Notes: generated from the letters alone by a model not told the origin. 64,000 nt of DNA from DASRDU01 sp035560235 (GCA_035560235.1 DATMAG010000008.1:1-64000); one strand, 5' to 3'. Counted from the first letter of the stretch, positions 51,127 to 61,136 are shown. Numbers and translations: made by a program.

Positions 51127-52176
51127 ATGGATCAGACCGCAACTGTGAAAGGCGAATATTCCACAACAGCGCCGTCACTGAAGCCCGCCCGCGGCTTCCG
51201 TCTGCTCCATTCCGCGCTCGGTTATCTGTTTGCCGCAGCCGGGCTGATCTGGGTGCTGCACGATCTTCATCCGGCGCAGCTCATCGGTCAGTTGCAGCAC
51301 GTCAACTGGTGGTGGATTGTGGCCGGGATGCTGTGCGACGTGACGAGTTACACCTGTCAGGGCTGGCGCTGGAAGCTGCTGCTCAGACCTGCCGGTGAAA
51401 TCTCCGCGCTCAGAGCAGTGCAGGCGGTTTATACGGGCCTCTTTGTCAACGAAGTGCTGCCGATGCGCGCAGGTGAACTCGTGCGCGCTTATCTGGCAGC
51501 GCGCTGGACGGGCGCGACGATGCTGACGGTCGTGCCTTCGATGGTCGTCGAGCGGCTCTTTGACGGATTGTGGATGGCCATCGGCATCGGGCTGACGGCC
51601 TGTTTCATTCCGCTGCCGCGCGATCTGCAGGCGACGGCTCAGGCGCTCGGCCTCGTCGTGGTGCTGGCAGCGGCGTTGTTTGTCTGGCTGGCCTTTCGCA
51701 GACCGCGTTCAGTCGCTGTTTCTTCGCCTCAGCCGGGCTGGCGACTCTGGCGAATGATCGCTGCGCTGCCTGAACGCCTGAGCAGCGCACTCAGCGGCTT
51801 CGGGCGCACGCGGGCCTTTTATTTTTCATTCGCTCTTTCGCTCGCGTTTCTGCTGCTGCAGATGCTTGCGTTCTGGATGGTGATGATCGGTTACGGGCTG
51901 CGCGCCTCGTTCTGGATCGGGATGGTCGTCTTTCTGATCGTGCATCTGAGCACGGCGATTCCGAGCGCGCCGGGCAATGCGGGGTCATATCAGTTTTTCA
52001 CGGTCATCGGGCTGACGCTGTTCGGCGTGGACAAGGCGCTGGCGACGGGCTTTTCGCTCGTGGTCTTCGTGCTGCTGACGCTGCCGCTCATCACAGTCGG
52101 ATTCCTCGCGCTCAGCCGCAGCGGAATGACGCTGCATTCAATCCGGCAGGAGATCGGCGCGACAATGGCGCGATGA
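51127..52176 (+). CDS. Lysylphosphatidylglycerol flippase-like membrane protein (UPF0104)
   Basis: 349 residues with about eight hydrophobic helices. Family signatures are GWRWKLLLRP, VNEVLPMRAGELVRAYLAARWTG, VPSMVVERLFDGLWMAIGI and the loop AIPSAPGNAGSYQFF. It equals the N-terminal flippase half of MprF. A GTG at 51118 immediately after the stop of the previous gene is an alternative start; the ATG at 51127 has GAGTGA upstream. Together the two genes look like an MprF split in two, in reversed order. Confidence 0.92.
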   Translation: MDQTATVKGEYSTTAPSLKPARGFRLLHSALGYLFAAAGLIWVLHDLHPAQLIGQLQHVNWWWIVAGMLCDVTSYTCQGWRWKLLLRPAGEISALRAVQAVYTGLFVNEVLPMRAGELVRAYLAARWTGATMLTVVPSMVVERLFDGLWMAIGIGLTACFIPLPRDLQATAQALGLVVVLAAALFVWLAFRRPRSVAVSSPQPGWRLWRMIAALPERLSSALSGFGRTRAFYFSFALSLAFLLLQMLAFWMVMIGYGLRASFWIGMVVFLIVHLSTAIPSAPGNAGSYQFFTVIGLTLFGVDKALATGFSLVVFVLLTLPLITVGFLALSRSGMTLHSIRQEIGATMAR

Positions 52177-52205
52177 AGAATTACCGGAGTTCAGGAGAGT
52201 TGAGT

Positions 52206-53648
52206 ATGAGTGCAGGAGAAGTTCTGCGCAGTTTCGGACATCACGCTGCATTTTTACTGCTGACCTTTTTGCTGTCTTCATTCACCGCTTCAGCGCAGAC
52301 CGTTGTACCACAGGCGCAGACGCCCGCGATTCCGCATCGCCTGACGCTCGCTGAAGCCGAACAACTGCTGCTGCAGCGCAACCTCGCCATTACTGCTGCG
52401 CGCTATCAGATTGACGCGAACCGCGCTGCCCGCCTGATCGCGAGTTACAAGCCCAACCCGGTGCTGACCGTCGGCGCGGAGCAGTTTGCGCTCAACGGCA
52501 ATTTCTTTCATAACCTCGTGCGCACTGATCCGAATCAGGCGGCGGCTTCGACTTACACGGTGCGTGTGGACAAGGTAATCGAACGCGGCGGCAAGCGCGA
52601 ACTGCGCACCGAACAGGCCGAGGCTCAGCTCAAGGCCGCTGAAGCGCAGATGCTCGACGCGCTGCGCACGCAGCTTTTTCAGCTTCGTCAGGCTTTCACG
52701 ACGGCCACGCTCGCGCGCGAAAACCTGCTGCTCGCTGAAGCGACCCGGCAGCAGTACGAACAGACGGCGAAGCTGACCGAGATCAGAGTCGAGAACGGCG
52801 ACCTCGCGGGCGTTGAAGTCTTTCGCGTGCGCGCCGGACTGCTGCAATACGAACAGGCCGTCCTGCAGGCGCGCACGAGTTATGAACAGTCGGTGCGCGA
52901 TGTATTGAACCTGCTCGGCGCAAAGGCCGATCAGGTCGCTCCGGCCACAAAGGAAGTCGCAGCAGCAGGCGGCGAAGTTCGCTTTGAGAAGGCTTCGCTC
53001 AATCGTGCCGTCAGCCCCGAGCAGAGTCAGTGGCCCGATTCGCTGCGCACTGCGCCGCTCGAAATTGCCGGAACCTTCGATGATCGTCAGGTGACTTATT
53101 CGCTGACCGAGCTGCGGCAGATGGCGCTCAGTGAACGGCCCGACGTGCAGGCGGCGCGGCATCTGTTTGAGGCTGCCGGGCACGGCGTCGCGCTTGCCCG
53201 CGCGCAGCGCACGCGCGACATTTCGGTCGGCGTTGAATATCAGCACGTCGGTTCAGACAGCAGCGTGGGCGCGACGATGTCCATTCCGCTTTTTGTTCAC
53301 AACAATCATCTGGCCGAAGCCGCGCAGGCCGAGGCGCTGCAGAAATCCGCTGAAGCTCAGTTGCGGCAGGCCGAAACGCAGGCGGTCACGGATGTCGAGA
53401 AAGCGTATCAGGCATATCTGACCGCGCGGCGCACGCTCGAACTTTACAGTTCGCAGAACCTGACGCAGATGGAGAAGCTGCGCAGCATCGCGGCCTTCAG
53501 TTTCAGGGAAGGCGCGTCAAGCCTGCTCGAACTGCTCGACGCTCAGCGTTCATACAATCAGGCGATCACCGCTTACAACCAGGCCCGGGCCGATTATCAG
53601 ATGAGTCTCTGGCAGCTTGAACAGGCGGTCGGGAAACCGCTGCGCTGA
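52206..53648 (+). CDS. TolC-family outer-membrane efflux channel (CusC/CzcC-like)
   Basis: 480 residues from the ATG at 52206 with AGGAGA upstream; an earlier ATG at 52173 overlaps the previous stop but has no ribosome site. A signal peptide (AAFLLLTFLLSSFTASAQ) is followed by two OEP repeats with long helices (LTLAEAEQLLLQRNLAITAARYQI, AEAQLKAAEAQMLDALRTQLF, SLLELLDAQRSYNQAITAYNQ). The trimer spans the outer membrane and periplasm and joins the adaptor and RND pump encoded next. Confidence 0.93.
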   Translation: MSAGEVLRSFGHHAAFLLLTFLLSSFTASAQTVVPQAQTPAIPHRLTLAEAEQLLLQRNLAITAARYQIDANRAARLIASYKPNPVLTVGAEQFALNGNFFHNLVRTDPNQAAASTYTVRVDKVIERGGKRELRTEQAEAQLKAAEAQMLDALRTQLFQLRQAFTTATLARENLLLAEATRQQYEQTAKLTEIRVENGDLAGVEVFRVRAGLLQYEQAVLQARTSYEQSVRDVLNLLGAKADQVAPATKEVAAAGGEVRFEKASLNRAVSPEQSQWPDSLRTAPLEIAGTFDDRQVTYSLTELRQMALSERPDVQAARHLFEAAGHGVALARAQRTRDISVGVEYQHVGSDSSVGATMSIPLFVHNNHLAEAAQAEALQKSAEAQLRQAETQAVTDVEKAYQAYLTARRTLELYSSQNLTQMEKLRSIAAFSFREGASSLLELLDAQRSYNQAITAYNQARADYQMSLWQLEQAVGKPLR

Positions 53649-53649
53649 G

Positions 53650-55044
53650 ATGTCCGGCAGCAATTTCGAAGCACAACCGAACAGACAGGCTATGGAACAC
53701 CCGATTGCGGATGAATCCATCTCCGGCAATGAACAGCCGGCTTCCTCAGTGATTCCGTCCACTGTCACGAGACGCCGGATGTTTGTCGGAATCATTTCGG
53801 CGCTGCTGCTGGCCGGAGCGGCCTTCAGCCTCTTCGTCTGGCAGCAGGGCGGGCGACATCGTGAGCCGCCGAAGACTGCGACCGACCTGAGCGCAGTGGC
53901 GGCCACGCCGCAGGCGAACTCGTCGCCTGATCTCGTCACGGCCAGTGAAAAGGAACTGCAACAGATCACCGTCGAACCGGTCATTGAACGCACCATTGAC
54001 ATCGAACGCGAAACGACGGGTAAAGTCGCCTTCAACGAAGACCGGATCACGCCGGTCATTGCGCCTTACGCGGGTCGCGTCATTGAACTGCTCGTCGGCA
54101 AAGGCGAACTGGTCAAAGCCGGGCAGCCGCTGATGGTGATTGAATCACCCGAACTGGTCACGGCAGTGAACGATCTGGCGGCGGCGCGCACGGATGCAGA
54201 CAAGGCCCGGATCGCGCTCGAGGCCGCGCAGAAGGCTGCCGAACGCGCGCGCCGACTGCACGAACGCGAAGCCATTTCGACCAGAGAGCTGCAACAGACC
54301 GAAACAGAATTGTCGCGCGCGCGCGAGGATCTGCGCCGCGCTGAAGCCGCTGTGGCAGTGGTTGAAAACCGGCTCGCGCTCTTCGGCAAGGAGAGGCAGG
54401 AGATCGAGCAGCTTGAGACACGCGGAATCACCGATCCCGACCGCCGCGTCACCCTTCGCGCGCCGATTGCGGGCACAGTCATCGAGCGCAAGGTCGGACT
54501 GGGACAATATGTCAAACCCGACACGCCTGATCCGCTCTTTCTGATCGCTGATCTTTCGACGCTCTGGGTACTGGCCGATGTTTACGAAAGCTTTCTGCCG
54601 CAGATTCGCGTCGGCTCGCCGGTCGAAATCAGCGTGGCCGCGTTTCCCGAGCGCAGCTTTCCGGCCCGCATTTCATTCATCAGTCCGACCGTTGATCCCG
54701 CGACGCGCACCGTGCGCGTGCGTTGCGTCGTGCCGAACAGTGGAAACCTGCTCAAGCCCGATATGTTTGCGAAGATCAGAATCGGCGCGGCTGTCCCGCA
54801 ACTGGTTCCGGTCGTGCCGTCGAGCGCCATTCTCGCGCAGAACAACACCTTTCTGGTCTTTGTGGAAGAGGCGCACGGCCGCTTCCGGCAGCGGCAGGTC
54901 AGCACCGGTCGTGATTTGCAGGGCCTGACGGTCATTGAAGCGGGCCTCAAACCCGGCGAGCGCGTGGCCACGCATGGAGTCCTGCTGCTCAGCGGCCTTG
55001 CAGGTCGCCCGCCGGACAATCAGACTGAAGGGAAACCTCAGTAA
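53650..55044 (+). CDS. RND efflux periplasmic adaptor (CusB/CzcB-like), first system
   Basis: 464 residues; the ATG directly follows the TolC stop. An N-terminal anchor (FVGIISALLLAGAAFSLFVW) is followed by a barrel-sandwich domain (GKVAFNEDRITPVIAPYAGRVI), a coiled-coil hairpin (about 190-255: ARTDADKARIALEAAQKAAERA, REAISTRELQQTE) and a beta-barrel region with VLADVYESFLPQIRVGSPVEI. It bridges the RND pump at 55565 and the TolC channel. It is about 60 percent alike, by eye, to the adaptor at 59692, a likely duplication. Confidence 0.93.
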   Translation: MSGSNFEAQPNRQAMEHPIADESISGNEQPASSVIPSTVTRRRMFVGIISALLLAGAAFSLFVWQQGGRHREPPKTATDLSAVAATPQANSSPDLVTASEKELQQITVEPVIERTIDIERETTGKVAFNEDRITPVIAPYAGRVIELLVGKGELVKAGQPLMVIESPELVTAVNDLAAARTDADKARIALEAAQKAAERARRLHEREAISTRELQQTETELSRAREDLRRAEAAVAVVENRLALFGKERQEIEQLETRGITDPDRRVTLRAPIAGTVIERKVGLGQYVKPDTPDPLFLIADLSTLWVLADVYESFLPQIRVGSPVEISVAAFPERSFPARISFISPTVDPATRTVRVRCVVPNSGNLLKPDMFAKIRIGAAVPQLVPVVPSSAILAQNNTFLVFVEEAHGRFRQRQVSTGRDLQGLTVIEAGLKPGERVATHGVLLLSGLAGRPPDNQTEGKPQ

Positions 55045-55119
55045 TTCCCCCGGCAGCGTCATCGCAGTCAATCGAGTGGTACAACATCAACCCTTCCCCC
55101 CATGGAAAGGATCTCCACG

Positions 55120-55446
55120 ATGAAGAAAACATTTCTGACCACGCTCTCCCTGCTGCTTGTCGTCGCGTTCTGCCTGCCCCCGCTCACCCCGGCGCAGAAA
55201 AAGGCCGCGGAGACAAAGCCCGCGCAGAAGAAGGCTCCTGCGCCTGCCGATCAGCAGAATCTGATTGACCTCAATTCAGCAACGAGAGAACAGCTGATGA
55301 CTCTGCCCGGCATCGGTGACGCCTATGCTGACAAGATCATCAAGGGCCGCCCTTACAAGGGCAAACACGAACTGGTCTCAAAGAAGATCATTCCCGAAGC
55401 CGTCTACAAAAAGATCGCTGACAGGATCATTGCCAGACAGAAATAA
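55120..55446 (+). CDS. Small exported helix-hairpin-helix protein (ComEA-like)
   Basis: 108 residues from an ATG with AAGGA upstream. A signal peptide (TFLTTLSLLLVVAFCLPPLTPA) is followed by a Lys/Ala/Pro linker and an HhH DNA-binding domain: IDLNSATREQLMTLPGIGDAYADKIIKGRPY, as in the ComEA C-terminal part. It probably binds DNA non-specifically in the periplasm and may help DNA uptake, but it could be a structural accessory. It sits inside an RND efflux operon, which is unusual. Confidence 0.88.
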   Translation: MKKTFLTTLSLLLVVAFCLPPLTPAQKKAAETKPAQKKAPAPADQQNLIDLNSATREQLMTLPGIGDAYADKIIKGRPYKGKHELVSKKIIPEAVYKKIADRIIARQK

Positions 55447-55484
55447 GCTGGTGAATCGGCTCACCGGGATGTAAGTGACAGTCT

Positions 55485-55531
55485 GCGAATCACAGGAAAC
55501 GGGGCTGACCTTCAGCCGGCCTGTGATTCGC
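55485..55531 (+). terminator. Hairpin between the HhH gene and the RND pump
   Basis: Perfect 12-base arms at 55485-55496 and 55520-55531 with an inner GGCTGA/TCAGCC stem. No T run follows. It could be a leaky terminator or processing site that sets pump expression. Confidence 0.5.
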
Positions 55532-55564
55532 GCTTTATCAGCGAACTGAAAGCAGCATCCCTCC

Positions 55565-58500
55565 ATGATCAATCGCCTTGTTTCATTCGCGCTCAATCAG
55601 CCGCTCTTTCTGATCCTGCTCGCCATTCTCTTCATCGCGGCTGGCATCGGCGCCTTCCGGGCGCTGCCCGTCGAAGCCTTCCCTGACGTGACCGATGTGC
55701 AGGTCAACGTCATCACGCTCTTTCCCGGCCACGCGGCGGAAGAGGTCGAAAAGCAGGTCACGATTCCGATCGAAGTTTCTCTGGGCAGTCTGCCGCATTC
55801 GGTGCGGCTGTTTTCGCACACGCAGTTCGGACTCTCGTTCATCGTCGTCACCTTTGACGATCAGGTGAATGATTACTTCGCGCGGCAGCAGGTGCTTGAA
55901 CGGATTCAGAGCGTGACGCTGCCGCCGGGCGTGCAGGCGACGATGGGGCCGCTCGCCACGCCGGTCGGCGAGTTGTATCGCTACCGGCTCAAAAGCGACA
56001 CGGCGAGTCCGACCGAACTGCGCTCAATTGAGGACTGGACGGTGGAGCGGCAGTTGAGAACCGTGCCGGGCGTAGCCGACGTTGTGACTTACGGCGGATT
56101 CATCAGGCAGTATCAGGTGCAGCCCGACCTGGCGAAGATGAAATCCTACGATGTCACGCTGCAGCAGCTCTCAACCGCGCTCGGGCGCGGCAGCGCGAAC
56201 GCGGGCGGCAGCTTCGTGGACAAGGGCGAGCAGCAGTATCTGATTCGCGGCATCGGCCTGCTCAAATCAGCCGATGACATCGGCAACATCGTCGTCACGC
56301 AGCGCCAGGGCACGCCGCTGCTGATCAAAGACCTGGCGAAAATTGAAGTCGGCGCAGTCCCGCGCCAGGGCGTCACCGGACAGGACAGGGATGATGATGT
56401 CGTCACCGGCATTGTGCTGATGCGCAAGGGCGAGAATCCGTCTGAAGTGCTGCGCGCGCTGAAGGAGAAGATTGAGACGCTCAACCGGACGGTGCTGCCG
56501 AAGAATGTGCAGATCGTGCCGTTTTATGACCGCACCTGGCTGATTGAAACGACACTGAAGACCGTCTTCAAAAACCTGCTCGAAGGCGCGCTGCTCGTGA
56601 CCTTCGTGCTGTTTCTGTTTCTGGGCAACGTGCGTTCGGCGCTGATTGTCGCCGTTATGATTCCGCTCTCGCTGCTCTCGACCTTCATCGGGCTGACGAT
56701 CAAGGGGATTCCGGCCAACCTGCTCAGCCTGGGCGCGATGGATTTCGGCATCATCGTTGACGGCGCAGTGATCGTGGTCGAAAACATCTTTCGCGAACTG
56801 GCCGAGCAGTCGCACCGCAGAAAAGGTTTTTCGCGCAATACTGAAGCCATCAAAGCCGCGATCATCAAGGCGACGGGCGAAGTCGGACGACCGACCTTCT
56901 TCTCGATGCTGATTATTATCACGGCGCACATTCCGATCTTCACGCTGCAGCGGCACGAAGGGCGCATCTTTGCGCCGATGGCTTACACGGTCACGTCGGC
57001 GCTTGTCGGCTCGCTGCTCTTTTCGCTTTCGCTCGTGCCGCTGCTCTGTTACTTCCTGCTGCGGCGCGGGCTCTCTGAAAAGGACAACTTCATTGTGCGC
57101 GGCCTCAAGCGCATCTATCGTCCGGCGCTCGTCCAGGCGCTCGCTCATCGCAAGACGGTAATCGCTGCGGCGGTGCTGATGCTGGCGGTCAGCCTGGCGA
57201 CGGTTCCCTATCTCGGCAGCGAGTTTCTGCCGGAACTCAACGAAGGCACAATCTGGGTGAACATCTTTCTGCCGCCCGGCATTTCACTGCCCGAAGCGCA
57301 GAAGCTGATGGCGAAGGTGCGCGAACGGCTCGGCAGATTTCCTGAAGTGCGTTCGGTCGTCTCCAAGGCCGGACGCCCTGAAGACGGCACCGATCCGAAA
57401 CTGGTCAATTCAACTGAAACCTTCGTTGACCTTTATCCGCCCGCGGAATGGAAACGCAGAATCACGCGCGAGGAACTGGTCAAAGAGATGGACGCCGCGC
57501 TCGATGATATTCCGGGCATCGAGCCGAGCTTTTCACAGCCGATCCGCGACAACGTGCTTGAAAGTATTTCGCAGATTGACGGTCAGATCGTCATCAAGGT
57601 CTTCGGCCCCGACAGCGAAGTGCTGAAGGAGAATGCGCAGAAAGTTCTCAATACGATTGCGCCTGTGCGCGGCGTGGCGCGGGCCTTCATTGACCGCTTC
57701 GGCCAGGTGCCGCAACTGCAGATCGAGATTGATCGCGCAAAAGCGGCGCGTTACGGCCTGAACGTCGCGGATATTCAGGATGTGATTGAAACCGCGCTCG
57801 GCGGCAGGGAGGCGACTGAAATCTGGGAAGGCGAAAAACGCTTTGCCGTCGCCGTGCGCCTGAACGAAGAGCAGCGGCAGATGGAAAACATCAAAAACAT
57901 TCTGGTTGACACGCCCGCCGGTCAGCGCATCCCGCTCGATCAGCTGGCCACCGTCAGCGTCAGATCGGGTCAGATGAACATCAGCCGCGAACTCGGCACG
58001 CGCGTGATGGCGATTGGCGTATTCATTCGCGACCGCGATATGGGCAGCCTCGTGGCCGAGATGCAGCAGAAGGTGGAACAGAGCGTGAAGCTGCCGCCGG
58101 GATATTTCATTACGTGGGGCGGCGAGTTCGAGAATCAGCAGCGCGCGATGAAGCGGCTGGCGCTGATCGTGCCGGTCAGCGTGCTGCTGATCTTCGCGCT
58201 GCTCTTCAATGCTTTTCGTTCAGTCAAAAGCTCGGCGCTGATTCTGCTCAACGTGCCGTTTGCGGTGATCGGCGGCATCTTCGCGCTGCTCTTTACGGGC
58301 ATTCACCTGAGCGTTTCCGCCGCGATTGGTTTCATTGCCCTGTTCGGTCAGGCGGTGCTCAACGGCGTGGTGATGGTCAGTTACTTCAATCAGCTTCGTG
58401 ATGAGGGGATGAAACCGTTCGACGCGGTGCTGAAAGGCGCGCTGGTGCGGTTGCGCACGGTGATGATGACAGCGCTGCTCGCGATGCTCGGGCTGCTGCC

Positions 58501-58711
58501 GATGGCGCTCTCGCACGGGATCGGGTCAGAGACGCAGAAACCGCTCGCGGTCGTCATTATCGGCGGACTGATTTCAGCAACGCTGCTGACGCTGATAGTG
58601 CTGCCGACGCTCTGGCTGGTCTTTGAGGGCAGCGGCAGTCAGTTCACGCCGCCGCTTCCGCGCCGGGAACCGGTGCCTGATGTGAGGGAGCAGGAAACAG
58701 TTCAGCAGTAA
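55565..58711 (+). CDS. Heavy-metal-efflux RND permease (CusA/CzcA family), first system
   Basis: 1048 residues, the family length. It has 12 membrane helices with two large periplasmic loops. The first helix region is LVSFALNQPLFLILLAILFI. Family motifs are LPVEAFPDVTDVQVNVI, the proton-relay helix DFGIIVDGAVIVVEN at residue 393, and GRPEDGTDP in the porter domain. It exports divalent or monovalent metals from periplasm and cytoplasm in exchange for protons. Cu/Ag against Co/Zn/Cd specificity cannot be settled by eye. Channel and adaptor genes precede it. Confidence 0.95.
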   Translation: MINRLVSFALNQPLFLILLAILFIAAGIGAFRALPVEAFPDVTDVQVNVITLFPGHAAEEVEKQVTIPIEVSLGSLPHSVRLFSHTQFGLSFIVVTFDDQVNDYFARQQVLERIQSVTLPPGVQATMGPLATPVGELYRYRLKSDTASPTELRSIEDWTVERQLRTVPGVADVVTYGGFIRQYQVQPDLAKMKSYDVTLQQLSTALGRGSANAGGSFVDKGEQQYLIRGIGLLKSADDIGNIVVTQRQGTPLLIKDLAKIEVGAVPRQGVTGQDRDDDVVTGIVLMRKGENPSEVLRALKEKIETLNRTVLPKNVQIVPFYDRTWLIETTLKTVFKNLLEGALLVTFVLFLFLGNVRSALIVAVMIPLSLLSTFIGLTIKGIPANLLSLGAMDFGIIVDGAVIVVENIFRELAEQSHRRKGFSRNTEAIKAAIIKATGEVGRPTFFSMLIIITAHIPIFTLQRHEGRIFAPMAYTVTSALVGSLLFSLSLVPLLCYFLLRRGLSEKDNFIVRGLKRIYRPALVQALAHRKTVIAAAVLMLAVSLATVPYLGSEFLPELNEGTIWVNIFLPPGISLPEAQKLMAKVRERLGRFPEVRSVVSKAGRPEDGTDPKLVNSTETFVDLYPPAEWKRRITREELVKEMDAALDDIPGIEPSFSQPIRDNVLESISQIDGQIVIKVFGPDSEVLKENAQKVLNTIAPVRGVARAFIDRFGQVPQLQIEIDRAKAARYGLNVADIQDVIETALGGREATEIWEGEKRFAVAVRLNEEQRQMENIKNILVDTPAGQRIPLDQLATVSVRSGQMNISRELGTRVMAIGVFIRDRDMGSLVAEMQQKVEQSVKLPPGYFITWGGEFENQQRAMKRLALIVPVSVLLIFALLFNAFRSVKSSALILLNVPFAVIGGIFALLFTGIHLSVSAAIGFIALFGQAVLNGVVMVSYFNQLRDEGMKPFDAVLKGALVRLRTVMMTALLAMLGLLPMALSHGIGSETQKPLAVVIIGGLISATLLTLIVLPTLWLVFEGSGSQFTPPLPRREPVPDVREQETVQQ

Positions 58712-58946
58712 CGCGCAGGAGTGCGCCACGGCAGTCACCCGGCGCGGCTGTGACAGTTATGCAGCGCGCCTCCGGCCTCAGGCATTTCTGCCACGCCTGA
58801 TTCGGGAGCCGCTGATTCAGCGCGCCGCGTAACTGACTGTCCCTGTTCGACCGGGCTGAAACTTCAGGGCTGGCATAATGGTTGCGGTGCCATCTGATCG
58901 GCTGGTCTGGCAGCCGTGCACCTGTTTTCATCAACCCCTTTGATTT

Positions 58947-59609
58947 ATGCACGCGAGCCGCCGATGCAAACATCTGTCTGAACTGCTGGCCATTCTGATG
59001 GCAGCAGTGCCGCTGCTGCTGGCGGCTTCGACGGGCACTCTTGTCACATTTCATTTCCAGTCGGCAGCCGACAGCTCAGACCTTCTGCCATTCGCTTCTC
59101 TCTATTCCGATTTTGACGGAGACTTGCAGCCTGACAGCGCGGAGCTTGATGCGAAGCGTGAGATCAGGCTGACCTTCAGCAATTCTCCGGCCATCCGGCT
59201 GCGCTTTGAAAGCAGCGCCCTCGATCGCGGCAGGCTGCTGGCCGGAGACATTGATCACGACAACGACGCGGATCTGGTCTGGGTTTCGCTGACACAGCCG
59301 GAAGCGATCCTTGTCTGGACGGGCGACGGAAAGGGCCATTTTGAAGCCGCGACGGATGCGCGGCGTTATGACGCCGGAATCGGTCGCCTGCTCGGACTCG
59401 ATGCTGAAACGGGCACCTGCCTGCCTGGATCCTCTGCTGACACAGACGCGCTTGCGGCTCCGGCTGACTGGCCCGTGCCTGAACCAGGTGCCCGCGCAGT
59501 GATTGAACTGCTGACCGCCTCCATCGGCTCAACTGCTGAGAACCGCCCGATCCATCCATTCGCTTCTTCATCCCTCAGTACCCGCGCGCCGCCTGCTCTC
59601 TCCTGCTGA
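58947..59609 (+). CDS. Exported FG-GAP/VCBS-like small protein
   Basis: 220 residues. A signal peptide (LSELLAILMAAVPLLLAAS) is followed by one or two FG-GAP-like calcium units: SLYSDFDGDLQPDSAELD and LLAGDIDHDNDADLVWVSL, then GDGKGHFEAAT. The C-terminal 60 residues are low complexity. The start has no clear ribosome site. Its position between two RND units suggests a periplasmic accessory, but function is unknown. Confidence 0.75.
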   Translation: MHASRRCKHLSELLAILMAAVPLLLAASTGTLVTFHFQSAADSSDLLPFASLYSDFDGDLQPDSAELDAKREIRLTFSNSPAIRLRFESSALDRGRLLAGDIDHDNDADLVWVSLTQPEAILVWTGDGKGHFEAATDARRYDAGIGRLLGLDAETGTCLPGSSADTDALAAPADWPVPEPGARAVIELLTASIGSTAENRPIHPFASSSLSTRAPPALSC

Positions 59610-59691
59610 ATTTCATTTCACACATTGCCGTGCCGCAATCGCCTGTCTTTCAGACAGCGCGGCATGGTCGTGACGAAACGGAGAGAGAGCT

Positions 59692-61065
59692 ATGAATGAA
59701 CTGAAGGAACTGGAAGAAAACACCGTCACCGAACCTGATGATGAAACGAGTGAGGCCGCAGGGGAAATCGAACGGCTGATTGAAAGCGCCGCAGATGAAC
59801 CTGATGAACCTGAGGTCGCACGGTCAGGATTCAGGCTGCGCAGACATCATCTGATTCTGACTGCGCTGCTGGCACTGCTCGGAACCATCGGCGGCTTTGC
59901 GCTGCTGCATTTTCGCCAGATTCACGCGGCGGATGCGGACGATGCAAAAGCTGCGGCTGAATCAGCCGCGAAGACTGCGCAGCCGTCTGATCTGATCGCG
60001 CCCGATCCGGCGCAGCTCAGTCAGATTTCGGTCGAGCCGGTCGGCGAGCAGGCCGTCACCGAAAGCCGCAACACGACCGGCAGAGTCAGCTTCAACGAAG
60101 ATCGGGAGACGCCGGTCTTTACGCCCTACGCCGGACGCATCGTCGAGGTGCTGGCAAACAAGGGCGACAATGTGAAGGCTGGTCAGCCGCTGCTCATCAT
60201 CGAATCGCCGGAAATCGTCGCCGCGCAGAACGACCTGTCAGCCGCGCATTCTGATGCCGACAAGGCCGCCATCGCCGTTGATGCCGCGCAAAAGGCCGCC
60301 GAGCGCGCGCGAAGGCTGCACGAACGCGAAGCCATTTCGACCCGCGAGCTGCAGCAGGCCGAAACCGACCTGGCCCGCACCCGGGAAGAGCAGCGCCGCG
60401 CACAGGCCGCCGTTGCAGTGGCTGAAAACCGGCTCGCGCTCTTCGGCAAAAGCGCCGATGAAATCAGACGAGCGAGCGGCCAGAGTTCGGAACTCAGAAA
60501 TGTTGACCGCCGGATCACGATTCGCGCGCCGATTGCGGGCACCATCGTTGACCGCCGCATCGGGCCGGGGCAGTACGTCAAGCCTGATGCGCCCGATCCG
60601 ATGTTTCTGATCGCTGATCTTTCGACGCTCTGGGTGCTGGCCGATGTTTATGAAAGCGACCTGGCCGGAGTGAAAGTCGGCGCGCCGGTTGAAATCAGCA
60701 TCGAGGCTTATCCGAACCGCACCTTCCCGGCCCGCATCTCGTTCATCAATCCGACCGTTGATCCCGCGACACGCACCATACGCGTGCGCTGTCTGGTGAA
60801 CAATCAAAGTCACCTGCTCAAGCCCGATATGTTTGCCCGCATCAGCATCGGCGCAGTCGCGCAGCGACAAATGCCGGTCGTGCCCGCAAGCGCGGTCGTC
60901 TCTGAAGGCAGCGAGGCCTTCGTCTTTGTCGAGACCGCGCCCGGACGATTCCGCAAACGTCAGGTGAAGGTCGGAACCGAACGAAAGGAACAGGTCGTCA
61001 TCGCTGCGGGCGTGCAGCCCGGCGAGCACGTGGTGACGAAAGGCGCACTGCTGCTGAAGTCATAA
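59692..61065 (+). CDS. RND efflux periplasmic adaptor, second system
   Basis: 457 residues. An acidic cytoplasmic N-terminus of about 45 residues (rich in Glu and Asp) precedes the anchor helix LILTALLALLGTIGGFALLHF. Barrel-sandwich (GRVSFNEDRETPVFTPYAGRIV), coiled coil (AHSDADKAAIAVDAAQKAAERA) and barrel regions closely parallel the adaptor at 53650. It serves the pump that follows. No second TolC gene is seen before it, so the channel at 52206 may be shared. Confidence 0.93.
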   Translation: MNELKELEENTVTEPDDETSEAAGEIERLIESAADEPDEPEVARSGFRLRRHHLILTALLALLGTIGGFALLHFRQIHAADADDAKAAAESAAKTAQPSDLIAPDPAQLSQISVEPVGEQAVTESRNTTGRVSFNEDRETPVFTPYAGRIVEVLANKGDNVKAGQPLLIIESPEIVAAQNDLSAAHSDADKAAIAVDAAQKAAERARRLHEREAISTRELQQAETDLARTREEQRRAQAAVAVAENRLALFGKSADEIRRASGQSSELRNVDRRITIRAPIAGTIVDRRIGPGQYVKPDAPDPMFLIADLSTLWVLADVYESDLAGVKVGAPVEISIEAYPNRTFPARISFINPTVDPATRTIRVRCLVNNQSHLLKPDMFARISIGAVAQRQMPVVPASAVVSEGSEAFVFVETAPGRFRKRQVKVGTERKEQVVIAAGVQPGEHVVTKGALLLKS

Positions 61066-61074
61066 TCGCGCATT

Positions 61075-61136
61075 CCCGGGAGCGCGAGCGGCTCCGCGAG
61101 TCTCACCCTGGTGATTGAAGCGAGGACGCTCCCGGG
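61075..61136. repeat. GC-rich inverted repeat before the second RND pump
   Basis: The 10-base arms 61075-61084 and 61127-61136 are complementary, with imperfect flanks. It lies between the adaptor stop and the pump start and may set their relative expression. Confidence 0.5.
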
